NCBI GenBank assembly: GCA_003531155.1
Contig: DQHR01000136.1
Coordinates: forward strand, 1 to 28,165
DNA length: 28,165 nt
Source of the DNA: Bacteroidales bacterium
GTDB lineage: Bacteria; Bacteroidota; Bacteroidia; Bacteroidales; Tenuifilaceae
Direction: 5' to 3'
Positions 17,386 to 26,300 of the stretch are shown here, in pieces. Position 1 is the first letter of the stretch, and the number at the start of each line of letters is the position of its first letter. The position numbers and the translations under genes are program-made. Below the pieces are notes generated by a model, which saw only the letters and a list, made by a program, of their open reading frames with translations, searched no databases and was not told the origin of the DNA.

Positions 17386-18495
17386 CTATTCTCTCGAAAG
17401 TATATCCTTTCGATTCAAGATATCGGCCTGCTTTCGGATGGATTCGTTATGAACCAGCTGAAGCAGGTTTTTAATATACTCCACATCAAGGCCTAATCGT
17501 TCTCCGTATTCAACTCTCGATTTTAGAATATTTTCCCACCTGTAAAGCTGAAAAACGCTTACATTATTCTGCTTCTTATATTCGCCAATCTCCTCAACAA
17601 TACGCATTCGCTGACCAAGTAATTCAATCATCTGCTGATCAATAGAATCAATCTTATTTCGGAATTGCTCCAACTTATCAACAAACTCATTGTTTGTTGA
17701 CGAAGGAGAACGAAACACCAATCCGTTAAGCATCGAATCAAATTGGGCAGGGGTGATTTGCTGTTTAGCATCGCTAAGCGCAACTGATGGGTTGCAATGT
17801 ACTTCTACCATCAAACCATCGAGAGAAAGGTTTAACGCTTTCTGAGCAATTTCTGGTACGAGCAAAGCTTGTCCTGCAATATGGCTAGGGTCGCAAAGAA
17901 TTGGGAGATTAGGAAATTTACTCTTTAGGTCAATTGCTAACTCCCATTTTGGAATATTACGCAATCGGGTCTTCTCGTAAGGATAAAAACCTCGATGAAT
18001 AGCAGCAAGTCTCTTAATTCCTGCACGATTTAATCGTTCCAACGCTCCAATCCAAAGTTCAAGATCGGGGTTAACAGGATTTTTAACCATAATAGGTATA
18101 TCAATCCCATTAAGCGCGTAAGCAATTTGTTCTATAGAAAATGGATTTGCACTAGTTCTGGCGCCTACCCAAAGGATATCTATCCCAGCATTAATTGCCA
18201 TATCAACATGAGCAGGTGTTGCAACTTCGACGGTGGTTAGCAACCCTGTTTCCTCTTTAACCCGTTTTAGCCAATTCAAGGCTTCGTTTCCTGCACCCTC
18301 AAAAGTTCCTGGTCTCGAACGGGGTTTCCAAATTCCAACGCGAAAAACCTTTACTTTTCCGGTTTTTGCTATACCCCTTGCGGTTGCCAAAACCTGCTCT
18401 TCGCTTTCAGCACTACAAGGACCAGCAATTAGCAAAGGGTGATTAAACCCACTAAACCATTCGGTTATTGGAATAATATCAAGAGTTGTTTTCAT
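17386..18495 (-). CDS. bifunctional 3-deoxy-7-phosphoheptulonate synthase / chorismate mutase
   Basis: 369 residues from the ATG at 18495 (MKTTLDIIPITEW). The frame to 18549 adds 18 residues not expected for the family. Residues about 15-260 are a type I-beta (KDO8PS-like) DAHP synthase: GPCSAES, FRVGIWKPRSRPGTFEG, WVGARTSANPF, AIHRGF and CDPSHIAGQ. From about residue 270 an AroQ chorismate mutase domain follows (LEQFRNKIDSIDQQMIELLGQRM, YKKQN). This order, DAHP synthase then mutase, is typical of Bacteroidota and allows feedback through chorismate or prephenate binding in the mutase. It catalyses the first shikimate step and the chorismate-to-prephenate step toward Phe and Tyr. It is a single-gene unit between convergent purS and divergent proline dehydrogenase. 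Confidence 0.94.
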   Translation of the reverse strand: MKTTLDIIPITEWFSGFNHPLLIAGPCSAESEEQVLATARGIAKTGKVKVFRVGIWKPRSRPGTFEGAGNEALNWLKRVKEETGLLTTVEVATPAHVDMAINAGIDILWVGARTSANPFSIEQIAYALNGIDIPIMVKNPVNPDLELWIGALERLNRAGIKRLAAIHRGFYPYEKTRLRNIPKWELAIDLKSKFPNLPILCDPSHIAGQALLVPEIAQKALNLSLDGLMVEVHCNPSVALSDAKQQITPAQFDSMLNGLVFRSPSSTNNEFVDKLEQFRNKIDSIDQQMIELLGQRMRIVEEIGEYKKQNNVSVFQLYRWENILKSRVEYGERLGLDVEYIKNLLQLVHNESIRKQADILNRKDILSRE

Positions 18496-18596
18496 GCTAT
18501 GGGCAAAGATATTGCAAATATCAAACGAAAATCTGGAAATAATCAACAATAATATTGAAACATAATTTCGATAATAAGGTTTAAGGGAGAAGTTTA

Positions 18597-18604
18597 TAAA
18601 TTTG
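18597..18604 (+). promoter_or_regulatory. candidate -7 promoter box for proline dehydrogenase
   Basis: TAAATTTG matches the Bacteroidota -7 consensus TAnnTTTG and ends 37 bp before the start codon at 18642. No clear -33 TTTG is present at the normal distance. Confidence 0.38.
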
Positions 18605-18641
18605 CACTCATAAAAATTGTAATAACCCTTTAAATAGTATA

Positions 18642-19556
18642 ATGATGTTTAACAAGATGATTGCAGCAATGCTGCCTTACTTTCCTAAAAAACTTATATG
18701 GGTTTTCTCCAAAAGATATATTGCTGGAGAAAGTATTGCTGACGCAATTCGTGCTTCGAAAGAACTGAATAAAGAAGGAATAAAAGTAACAATCGACATT
18801 TTAGGCGAATTCATTAAAACGCTCGATGAAGCTGAGAGAAATAAAGTTGAGTATATCGAACTAATTGATACCATTCAAAAGGAAAATATTGACGGTAACT
18901 ATTCGGTAAAACCAACCATGTTTGGGTTACTTATCGACAAAGATGTTTGCTACAAACACATTCGCGAGATTGTTGCTAAAGCTGCATCATACGGTAATTT
19001 CATTAGGGTTGACATGGAAGATTCACCATGTACCGACCTCGAGATTGAACTTTACCGTAAACTAAAAGCCGAATTCCCAAAGAATGTTGGCTTAGTTGTT
19101 CAGGCTTACCTAAAACGCACACTTCCTGACATTCAAAACCTAATGGATATCCATTCAACCGAAATTCCTCTAAACTATCGTTTATGCAAAGGAATTTACG
19201 TTGAGCCTGCTGCAATTGCATATAAAAAGTATGAAGAAATAAACGAGCATTTCCTTGAAGATCTTGAGTTCATGCTTAAGAATGGTGTTTATCCTGGCAT
19301 TGCAACTCACGATAAACCATTAGTTGATGGGGCCTACAAACTTATTGAAAAGTATAACGTTCCTAAAAACATGTATGAGTTCCAAATGCTTTATGGAGTT
19401 ACACCTGAACTACGCAAATCAATTGTTGCAAAAGGCCACACCATGAGAGTTTACGTACCTTATGGAAAACAGTGGTTTGGTTACTCAACACGCCGCTTGA
19501 AAGAAAATCCAAAAATGGCAAGCCATATTATGAAAGCGCTTTTTGTAAGAGGATAG
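18642..19556 (+). CDS. proline dehydrogenase (monofunctional)
   Basis: 304 residues, the size of a monofunctional ProDH rather than a PutA fusion. Visible motifs are VDMEDSPC, VVQAYLKRT, RLCKGIYVEP, ATHD and the C-terminal YSTRRLKENP, where the RRxxEN residues bind the proline carboxylate in the family. It folds as an FAD-binding (beta-alpha)8 barrel and oxidises proline to pyrroline-5-carboxylate, passing electrons to quinone. No P5C dehydrogenase lies next to it. It has its own candidate promoter and a strong terminator 19 bp after the stop, so it is a single-gene transcript. Confidence 0.92.
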   Translation: MMFNKMIAAMLPYFPKKLIWVFSKRYIAGESIADAIRASKELNKEGIKVTIDILGEFIKTLDEAERNKVEYIELIDTIQKENIDGNYSVKPTMFGLLIDKDVCYKHIREIVAKAASYGNFIRVDMEDSPCTDLEIELYRKLKAEFPKNVGLVVQAYLKRTLPDIQNLMDIHSTEIPLNYRLCKGIYVEPAAIAYKKYEEINEHFLEDLEFMLKNGVYPGIATHDKPLVDGAYKLIEKYNVPKNMYEFQMLYGVTPELRKSIVAKGHTMRVYVPYGKQWFGYSTRRLKENPKMASHIMKALFVRG

Positions 19557-19575
19557 TATTAAATAATAATGTTAG

Positions 19576-19606
19576 AAAAGGGTTGAGAAATTCTCAACCC
19601 TTTTTT
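19576..19606 (+). terminator. Rho-independent terminator after proline dehydrogenase
   Basis: The arms AAAAGGGTTGAGAA (19576-19589) and TTCTCAACCCTTTT form a long stem with a minimal loop around 19590, followed by a T-rich tail to about 19606. The core GGGTTGA/TCAACCC is the same as in the 9065-9096 terminator. Confidence 0.88.
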
Positions 19607-19655
19607 ATTTAAGAAAAATGAGTATCTTCACTTAAAGAACTTTAAAATAGCACAA

Positions 19656-20276
19656 ATGAATTCAAAAAAGTTATTTCTCTATTTCCTAATAATGGCTTGT
19701 TCCATTAACCTTTTCTCTCAAGAAAAACAAAAAAAGTACTTAATTGGTGGTTCCGTTGGTTTTTCTTTTAAGAATGAAGAATCTGAAATGGATGGACTTT
19801 CTACGAATAAATACAACCAATTCGCTTCCTACCTATCTCCAACATTCGGATATTTTGTTAATAATAATTTAGCCATAGGCTTAGAATTAACCTATTCCAT
19901 TTCTAGGATAAATTATAAAGAAAGTGGAATGGATTACTATAATAACGAAAGAATTTTAGCGAGTCCTTTTATTCGTTATTATGTTACACAATACCTTTTC
20001 TTAAAAGGTCAAGGCTATTTCGGAAAAGCAAAAACAAAATATAAAGCTACTTTCTTCGAACCAATAGAGGGAATTGAAGCTACTGAAATAATAAAAAACG
20101 AATCAAAAACGCTAGGATTTAGCGTTGGAATGGGTGGTTCAGTAAAAGTTGCTGAAAACATATTCCTTGAACCAATGGTGAGTTATATTCACTTACGAGA
20201 TAAAAGTGATAGCTATGTTAGTAAGTCAATTGAAAATGAGGTTGTATTTAGCTTGGGACTAACAATAATCATTTAA
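19656..20276 (+). CDS. small outer-membrane beta-barrel protein
   Basis: 206 residues. Signal peptide 1-21 (hydrophobic core LFLYFLIMACSINLF) with predicted mature N-terminus Q22. The remainder reads as alternating amphipathic strands with short turns (YLIGGSVGFSF, FATYLSP-like segments, LAIGLELTYSIS, YYVTQYLFLKGQGYFG, FSVGMGGSVKVAENIFLEPMVSY), ending FSLGLTIII, consistent with an eight-stranded OmpA/OmpX-like barrel. This is a common Bacteroidota family of unknown function. It lies after a terminator and before butyrate kinase 1 with a 90-bp gap containing that gene's promoter, so it is its own unit. Confidence 0.78.
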   Translation: MNSKKLFLYFLIMACSINLFSQEKQKKYLIGGSVGFSFKNEESEMDGLSTNKYNQFASYLSPTFGYFVNNNLAIGLELTYSISRINYKESGMDYYNNERILASPFIRYYVTQYLFLKGQGYFGKAKTKYKATFFEPIEGIEATEIIKNESKTLGFSVGMGGSVKVAENIFLEPMVSYIHLRDKSDSYVSKSIENEVVFSLGLTIII

Positions 20277-20291
20277 TAGTATTAAACATTT

Positions 20292-20324
20292 ATTGACATT
20301 AGGCGTTGATGTATAATAATTTTG
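20292..20324 (+). promoter_or_regulatory. candidate promoter for butyrate kinase 1 (-33 and -7 boxes)
   Basis: ATTG at 20292-20295 (consensus TTTG) and TAATTTTG at 20317-20324 (consensus TAnnTTTG) are separated by 21 bp, the right spacing for Bacteroidota promoters. Expected transcription start is around 20330, giving a leader of about 36 nt to the ATG at 20367. It argues against the upstream TTG at 20322, which lies inside the -7 box. Confidence 0.5.
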
Positions 20325-20366
20325 TTTGGTTTCTTAGACAAAAAAATAACATCAACCTTTATAGCC

Positions 20367-21440
20367 ATGGAAAAACAGGTCGTTTTAGTAATTAATCCAG
20401 GCTCAACATCAACAAAAGTTGCCATTTATAATAGAGATGGAGAGATATGTTCCGAGAACATTAGGCACCAACAAAATGAGTTGGATAAGTTTAGCATAAT
20501 CACCGATCAGCTCGATTTTAGGTATGAAAAAGTCAAAACATGTTTAAACTGCTTCCTCAACGATAAAGATTATAAAGTGGTGGGTGTTGTTGGTAGGGGT
20601 GGAATTGTAAAACATCTTAAAGGGGGAACTTATCGACTTTCAGAATTATTTCTTAAAGATGCCAAAGAGTGTACTTATGGCGAACATGCTTCAAATCTTG
20701 GTGGACTTTTAGCCGATAGGCTAAAATCAGAATTTAGTCTTACAGATAGCTATACCGTAGATCCAGTTTCATGTGATAACATGATGCCTAAAGCAGCAAT
20801 ATCAGGAGTACCCGGAATTGTTCGTGATGGCCGGGGGCATCCACTAAACATGAAGATGACTGCTCGTAAAATTGCTAAAAAACAAAATATTCCTTTTGAA
20901 GAAACTAATTATGTAATTGCCCACCTTGGTGGAGGTATCTCAATTTCTCTTGTCAAAGCAGGTCTCTTAATTGATATAAACGATGGGCTACTTGGCATGG
21001 GTCCATTTACGCCCAATCGCGCAGGTGCACTTCCATTACGAGGAGTAATTAACCTATGCTATAGTAAATCGAGGAAAGAAGTTGAAACCTTACTCTCAAA
21101 GAATAGCGGTTTTAAAGCCTACCTTGGTACGGAAGATCTTCGTGAGGTTATAAAAATGGTTGAATCTGGCGATGAGAATGCAAAGCTAATCTTTGATGCA
21201 TTTATTTATCAGGTAGCCAAAGAAATCGGGGCATATTTTGCTGCTTCAAAGTGCAAGGCACAGGCTATTATAATAACAGGTGGGATTGCATTTAACGAGT
21301 TGGTTATTAATGAACTTCGTAACTATGTCGGTAAACTTACAGAATTCCATGTTTATCCCGGCGAAAATGAGATGGAAGCGTTGGCTGAAGGGGTTTTTAG
21401 AGTGATTGATGGAGAGGAAATTGCGAAAGAATATGATTAA
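20367..21440 (+). CDS. buk: butyrate kinase 1 (acetate/butyrate kinase family)
   Basis: 357 residues from the ATG at 20367. The phosphate loop is canonical, N10-P-G-S-T-S-T-K17. R77 in GRGG, D132 in VDPV, H158, HLGGG at 186-190 and the C-terminal GENEME acidic motif are all present, so the active site looks intact. The central region is odd: where family members usually read close to FHALNQKA, this protein reads GHPLNMKM, and DGEGPFSPERSG becomes LLGMGPFTPNRAG. It interconverts butyryl phosphate and butyrate with ADP/ATP in the cytoplasm; branched or other short acids are possible. No phosphotransbutyrylase gene is adjacent. A hotdog thioesterase follows after 31 bp, and a paralog lies convergent at 22036-23130. 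Confidence 0.87.
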   Translation: MEKQVVLVINPGSTSTKVAIYNRDGEICSENIRHQQNELDKFSIITDQLDFRYEKVKTCLNCFLNDKDYKVVGVVGRGGIVKHLKGGTYRLSELFLKDAKECTYGEHASNLGGLLADRLKSEFSLTDSYTVDPVSCDNMMPKAAISGVPGIVRDGRGHPLNMKMTARKIAKKQNIPFEETNYVIAHLGGGISISLVKAGLLIDINDGLLGMGPFTPNRAGALPLRGVINLCYSKSRKEVETLLSKNSGFKAYLGTEDLREVIKMVESGDENAKLIFDAFIYQVAKEIGAYFAASKCKAQAIIITGGIAFNELVINELRNYVGKLTEFHVYPGENEMEALAEGVFRVIDGEEIAKEYD

Positions 21441-21471
21441 AACATTACATTTATATTAAATCTAAACATTT

Positions 21472-21963
21472 ATGGCAGTAAAAGCATTTCAAGACTACTA
21501 CCCCGATCATCTTAGCCACTGCTATGGATGTGGGAAATTAAACGAGCATGGTTATCAAATAAAAACCGTATGGGATGGAGATGAAACACTAACAACGTTC
21601 ACTCCTAGACCCTACCATACCGCTGTACCAGGATTTGTTTATGGAGGACTTTTAGCCTCGCTAATCGATTGCCACGCTACTGGCTCTGCGGCGGGAGCCA
21701 TGTATAGAAAAGAAGGCCGGGAAATGGACACAGAGCCATCGTTCCGATTTCTTACGGGTTCTTTGAATGTTAAATATCTTAAGCCCACTCCGATTGATTG
21801 CACTCTTCAAATTAGAGGTAAAATCCGCGAAATTGATGGCAAAAAGGTAACCATTGATGTTGATGTAATTGCAAATGGAGTAGTTACGGTTAAAGGAGAG
21901 GTTGTAGCTGTGCAAGTTCCTGATAAGTATATTGAGGATATTATGAAGAGCGTAAGTAAATAG
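21472..21963 (+). CDS. PaaI-type hotdog-fold acyl-CoA thioesterase
   Basis: 163 residues, one hotdog domain. The N-terminal C17-Y-G-C20-G-x2-N24 motif is common to a PaaI/UPF-type subgroup. The helix motif is Y57-G-G-L-L-A-S-L-I-D66, where the more common HGG is YGG; D66 is a candidate catalytic acid. It probably hydrolyses short- or medium-chain acyl-CoA. It sits 31 bp after butyrate kinase 1 and is probably co-transcribed, which suggests a link to C4 acyl-CoA handling. Substrate is inference only. Confidence 0.83.
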   Translation: MAVKAFQDYYPDHLSHCYGCGKLNEHGYQIKTVWDGDETLTTFTPRPYHTAVPGFVYGGLLASLIDCHATGSAAGAMYRKEGREMDTEPSFRFLTGSLNVKYLKPTPIDCTLQIRGKIREIDGKKVTIDVDVIANGVVTVKGEVVAVQVPDKYIEDIMKSVSK

Positions 21964-21975
21964 ACAAAAAATAAT

Positions 21976-22007
21976 AAAAGCCATTGAATAAATTCAATGG
22001 CTTTTTT
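21976..22007. terminator. bidirectional terminator between the thioesterase and butyrate kinase 2 genes
   Basis: Arms AAAAGCCATTGAA (21976-21988) and TTCAATGGCTTTT (21993-22005) form a perfect 13-bp stem with a 4-nt loop. A T-run follows on the plus strand and a T-rich tail on the minus strand, fitting the convergent genes on both sides. Confidence 0.85.
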
Positions 22008-22035
22008 GAAAACCTGCATTCCACATTTTCCCTTC

Positions 22036-23130
22036 TTAATACTCCATTACCTCTTCCTCACCATTTATAACTGCAAGTCCTCTCATAGCAAGAATTTCAA
22101 TATCATCCGCTCCAGGATAGATAACAATTGGAGCAAGTTTACTTATTCTTTCGGAAATTTTTCTTACAAACCATTGGCTATGGGCAATACCTCCAGTCAA
22201 AATAATAGCATCAACTTCTCCATTAAGCACTGGATACATCGACCCAATTGTTTTTGAGACTTGATATGCCATGGCTTCGAATATAAATGCTGCTTTAGAG
22301 TCTCCCTCGTGAACCATTTTATCAACCTCTTCGGCGCTATGCGTTCCAAGGTGAGCATAAATTCCTCCTTCGATACTAACTTTTGCAAGCAACTCTTGCT
22401 CGTTATACTTTCCGCTAAAGCAAAGTTTTATTAAGTCGCCTGCAGGTAAACCGCCTGCCCTAATTGGCGAGAATGGTCCATCACCATCAAATCCCATATT
22501 TGAATCAACAACTGATCCTTTCCGATGAGCCCCAACTGTAATTCCTGTTCCAAGGTGAGCAACAATAAGATTAAGATCTTCATACTTTTTCCCAATTGAT
22601 TTAGCATACTTACGAGCCATTGCTTTTTGGTTAAGAGCATGAAAAATCGACTTACGGCTAATTTCTGGTAACCCAGTAACACGTGCAATATCATCATATT
22701 CATCAACAACCACAGAATCAGCAATAAATGCTTTAGCGTTGGGTAATTCTTTTGCGATTTCATCAGCAATAAGTCCTCCAAGATTGACAATATCTTTACC
22801 CATTCTACACTCCCCCAGATCTTTCACTACTGCCTCACTAACGTAATATACTCCTGACTTTAAGGGTTTTGTAAGTCCTCCGCGAGCAATTACTACTTTT
22901 ATATCTTCAAGGGGAATATTATTCTCAAAAAGTTCCTTAATGATCGACTTCTTTCGAGCAATTGTAAGCTCATCGCAATCCTTATAAATCTTCAGATTAT
23001 CTTCTCGATGATCAATTCTTTTCAGAAAAATCAACTTGTTGTTATTGTAAACGCCAACCTTTGTGAATGGGTATCTAGGGTTAATCGCTACGATTAAGCT
23101 AGAAGTCGAATAATCGATTTTGTAAGTCAT
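22036..23130 (-). CDS. butyrate kinase paralog with non-canonical phosphate loop
   Basis: 364 residues, clearly of the butyrate kinase family. The centre is highly canonical (SRKSIFHALNQKAMARKYA, KKYEDLNLIVAH, DGDGPFSPIRAGG), with R83 in ARGG and H164 kept. The ATP/phosphate-binding loop is changed: the expected NPGSTSTK reads N17-P-R-Y-P-F-T-K24, so the GSTS residues are gone. HLGGG reads HLGTG (192-196) and the C-terminal GExE acidic motif reads GADD. The frame is intact, so it is not a simple pseudogene. It could be a pseudokinase, a regulatory partner of butyrate kinase 1, or an enzyme with altered substrate use. It is convergent with the thioesterase and downstream of icmF on the same strand, separated by 226 bp containing a palindromic repeat. 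Confidence 0.85.
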   Translation of the reverse strand: MTYKIDYSTSSLIVAINPRYPFTKVGVYNNNKLIFLKRIDHREDNLKIYKDCDELTIARKKSIIKELFENNIPLEDIKVVIARGGLTKPLKSGVYYVSEAVVKDLGECRMGKDIVNLGGLIADEIAKELPNAKAFIADSVVVDEYDDIARVTGLPEISRKSIFHALNQKAMARKYAKSIGKKYEDLNLIVAHLGTGITVGAHRKGSVVDSNMGFDGDGPFSPIRAGGLPAGDLIKLCFSGKYNEQELLAKVSIEGGIYAHLGTHSAEEVDKMVHEGDSKAAFIFEAMAYQVSKTIGSMYPVLNGEVDAIILTGGIAHSQWFVRKISERISKLAPIVIYPGADDIEILAMRGLAVINGEEEVMEY

Positions 23131-23230
23131 GGCTAATGAGGCTTTGGTTTCTATGGTATAGTTACTAACAATGTTTAGCTATAAATGTTCTAATGTAGAA
23201 CAGGATTTTATCGAGCGTTTATGTTCTTAT

Positions 23231-23299
23231 TGTCATCCTGAGCAAAGCGAAGGATCTAAACAGGCAAAGATTAGATGCTTCACTACGTTCAGCATGACA
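23231..23299. repeat. 69-bp palindromic repeat (TGTCATCCTGAGC type)
   Basis: Left arm 23231-23259 starts TGTCATCCTGAGCAAAGCG; right arm 23271-23299 ends TTCAGCATGACA. The arms pair at 23 of 29 positions around an 11-nt loop. Sequences of this kind (TCATCCTGAGC...AGGATCT...CTTCACT...GTTCAGCATGAC) recur in many Bacteroidota and other genomes to my knowledge. It fills the middle of the 226-bp gap between icmF and the butyrate kinase paralog; I see no other feature in that gap. Confidence 0.75.
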
Positions 23300-23356
23300 G
23301 AATTATATGAACAACAATAAATATAGCCATTCAAATATTATATAACTAGAATAGGC

Positions 23357-26300
23357 TTACATATTCCTCCGATACTGTCCACCCACCTCGTAAAGGGAGT
23401 TTGTTATTTGGCCAATCGTACAGTATTTTGCGGCTTCGAAAATATATTCAAAAGTATTTTGGTTTTCTAAAACGGCATTTTTAAGGTTTAACAAAGCCTC
23501 TTTCGCTTTATCAACATTAGCCTGTTTCATTATTTTTACATTCTCAACCTGATAATCCTTTTCCTGCTGCGTTGCCCTAATTACTTCGCGTGGTACTATT
23601 GTTGGCGAGCCTGTGGACGATAAGAATGTATTTACTCCCATTATTGGCAACTTGCCGCTATGCTTCAACGATTCGTAATACAATGATTCGCTCTGAATTT
23701 TACCTCGCTGATACATGGTCTCCATCGCACCAAGCACTCCTCCTCTTTCTGATATTCTTTCAAACTCGAGCATCACTGCCTCCTCAACAAGTTTTGTTAA
23801 CTCTTCGATTATGAATGACCCTTGCAGCGAATTCTGATTCTTAGCAAGGCCATACTCGTGATTTATAATCATCTGAATTGCCATTGCTCGCCGAACCGAT
23901 TCCTCCGTTGGGGTAGTAATTGCCTCATCGTAAGCGTTAGTATGAAGTGAATTACAGTTATCGTAAATGGCTGAAAGGGCTTGTAGTGTAGTGCGAATAT
24001 CATTAAATTCAATCTCTTGCGAGTGAAGCGAGCGCCCTGATGTTTGAATATGATATTTAAGTTTTTGTGAATTTTGATTTGCACCATATCTGAATCTCAT
24101 AGCTTTTGCCCAAATAATTCTCGCAACACGACCAATAACTGTGTATTCTGGGTCAATTCCATTGGAGAAAAAGAACGAAAGGTTTGGGGCAAAATCATCG
24201 ATTTTCATACCACGAGCCAAATAGTATTCAACATAGGTAAAGCCATTTGCTAGTGTAAACGCAAGTTGCGAAATGGGATTTGCTCCCGCTTCTGCAATAT
24301 GATAGCCCGAAATAGAAACCGAGTAGTAGTTTTTTACATTATTATTGATAAAGTACTCCTGTATATCGCCCATCATCTTTAAAGCAAAGTCGGTTGAAAA
24401 GATGCAAGTGTTCTGGGCTTGATCCTCTTTTAAGATATCAGCCTGAATGGTTCCACGTACATTTTCAAGCGTACATTTTTTTAAGTTATTATATATATCG
24501 GACGGTAAAACCTGATCGCCGGAAACGCCAAGAAGCATTAAACCTAATCCATTGTTTGATTTTGGTAATTTACCTTGATATTCATTCCTGTGAACCCCCT
24601 TCTTCTTAAGAATATTATCAATCTTTGCTTTAACTTCGGCTTCCAAGCCATTCTCTTTGATATATTTTTCGCACTGCTGATCGATTGCTACATTCAAGAA
24701 ATAGCCAACCATTATTGGTGCTGGACCATTGATTGTCATGGAAACAGAGGTTGAGATATCGAGAAGATCAAAGCCCGAATACAACTTCTTGGCATCATCT
24801 AAACAAGCAATGGAAACGCCTGAGTTTCCTACTTTTCCATATATATCTGGACGAATATCTGGATCAGAGCCATAAAGCGTAACCGAATCGAATGCAGTAG
24901 AAAGCCTTTTGGCTTTTTGTCCTGCGGAAAGATAGTGGAATCGCTTATTAGTCCTTTCAGGATTTCCTTCGCCTGCAAACATACGGGTTGGATCTTCGTT
25001 CTCCCTTTTAAATGGGAAAACACCGGCAGCGTAAGGGAATTCGCCCGGAACATTCTCGGTTAAATTCCATTTTAAAATATCACCCCAAGAAGTAAACGAG
25101 GGCATGGCAATTTTAGGTAACTTTGTATGTGAGAGGGTCTCAACGTGAGTTTCAACCTTTATCTTTTTCCCTCGAACCTCGTATTCATAGTAATCGTTGC
25201 TATACCTTTTCTTCTTATCCTCCCAATCTTCTAGAATCTGCAAGTTTTCTTTATCTAACAAATCTTGAACAGATTCAATCTTTAAATTTAATTGATGAAG
25301 AATTCCTTCGGATTCCGAGTAGGAGTCAAACTCCTTAGCCGATTGTACAAGTGCCTGCAAACGATTTGCAAACAGAGCCTGTTCATCTACTTTTTTGTTA
25401 TAATTACGAACAACATGAGCAATCTCTGCCAAATAGCGAACCTTGCTATTAGGGATAATCTGCTCAACAAAGCTATTTCGCTTTAAAATATTGTGCGATA
25501 AAGGGAAATCAAACCCCGTCTTCTTTGAAATAATACCAATTAGATTTTCGAAAAAGATATTTAGCCCATCGTTGTTAAATTGCGATGCAATGGTTCCGAA
25601 AACAGGCATTGAGTCTACGCTTTTATCAAAAAACTTGAAATTTCGTTGATACTGTTTTTTTACATCACGAAGCGCATCGAGGGCGCCCTGTTTATCGAAC
25701 TTATTTATGGCGATAATATCGGCATAATCGAGCATGGCAATCTTTTCCAGCTGCGAAGCAGCACCATATTCGGGAGTCATTACATAGCAATACACATCGC
25801 TAAAGTCGATAATCTCAGTATCAGATTGCCCAATACCCGACGATTCGAGGATTAGCAAGTCGTAACCAGCATATTTCAGTATATTCAGCGTATCAGGAAC
25901 ATAAGCCGATAAAGCCAAATTTGCCTGACGCGTTGCAAGCGATCGCATGTAGATATTTGGATGGTTAATAGAGTTCATCCTAATTCTATCGCCTAGCAAT
26001 GCTCCGCCACCCTTACGTTTTGATGGATCAACTGAAACGATTCCAATTGTAAGGGTTGGGAATTGCTCAATCATTCGGTGAACAACCTCGTCAACCAATG
26101 ATGATTTACCTGCGCCACCCGTTCCCGTAAATCCAATAACAGGAATCTTTGAATCGTTAGTCTGATTTTTAATCAAATCTAGATATTCCTTGGCCTTTTC
26201 GGGGTAATTCTCAGCCATCGATATAAGCGAGGCTATTTCGGTAGGTTCTTTAGTTTTAATCTTTTCAAGATTAATTGGACCATGCCCCAAAGGGAAATCG

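Noticed and set aside
18504..18511. Minus-strand TATCTTTG (-7-like box) nine bases before the DAHP synthase start codon
   Set aside because: It would imply an almost leaderless transcript, and no TTTG box lies at the right distance upstream, so I treat it as chance.
20322..20366. Upstream TTG start extending butyrate kinase 1 by 15 residues
   Set aside because: The TTG lies inside a good -7 promoter box, and family members begin a few residues before the NPGST loop, as with the ATG at 20367.
22036..23130. Butyrate kinase paralog as a pseudogene
   Set aside because: The frame is open over the full family length and the central domain is strongly conserved, so altered function is more likely than decay.
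23131..23356. Possible cobalamin riboswitch or small RNA near the B12-dependent mutase
   Set aside because: No B12-box-like sequence was seen, the gap lies downstream of icmF, and the palindromic repeat accounts for its structure.
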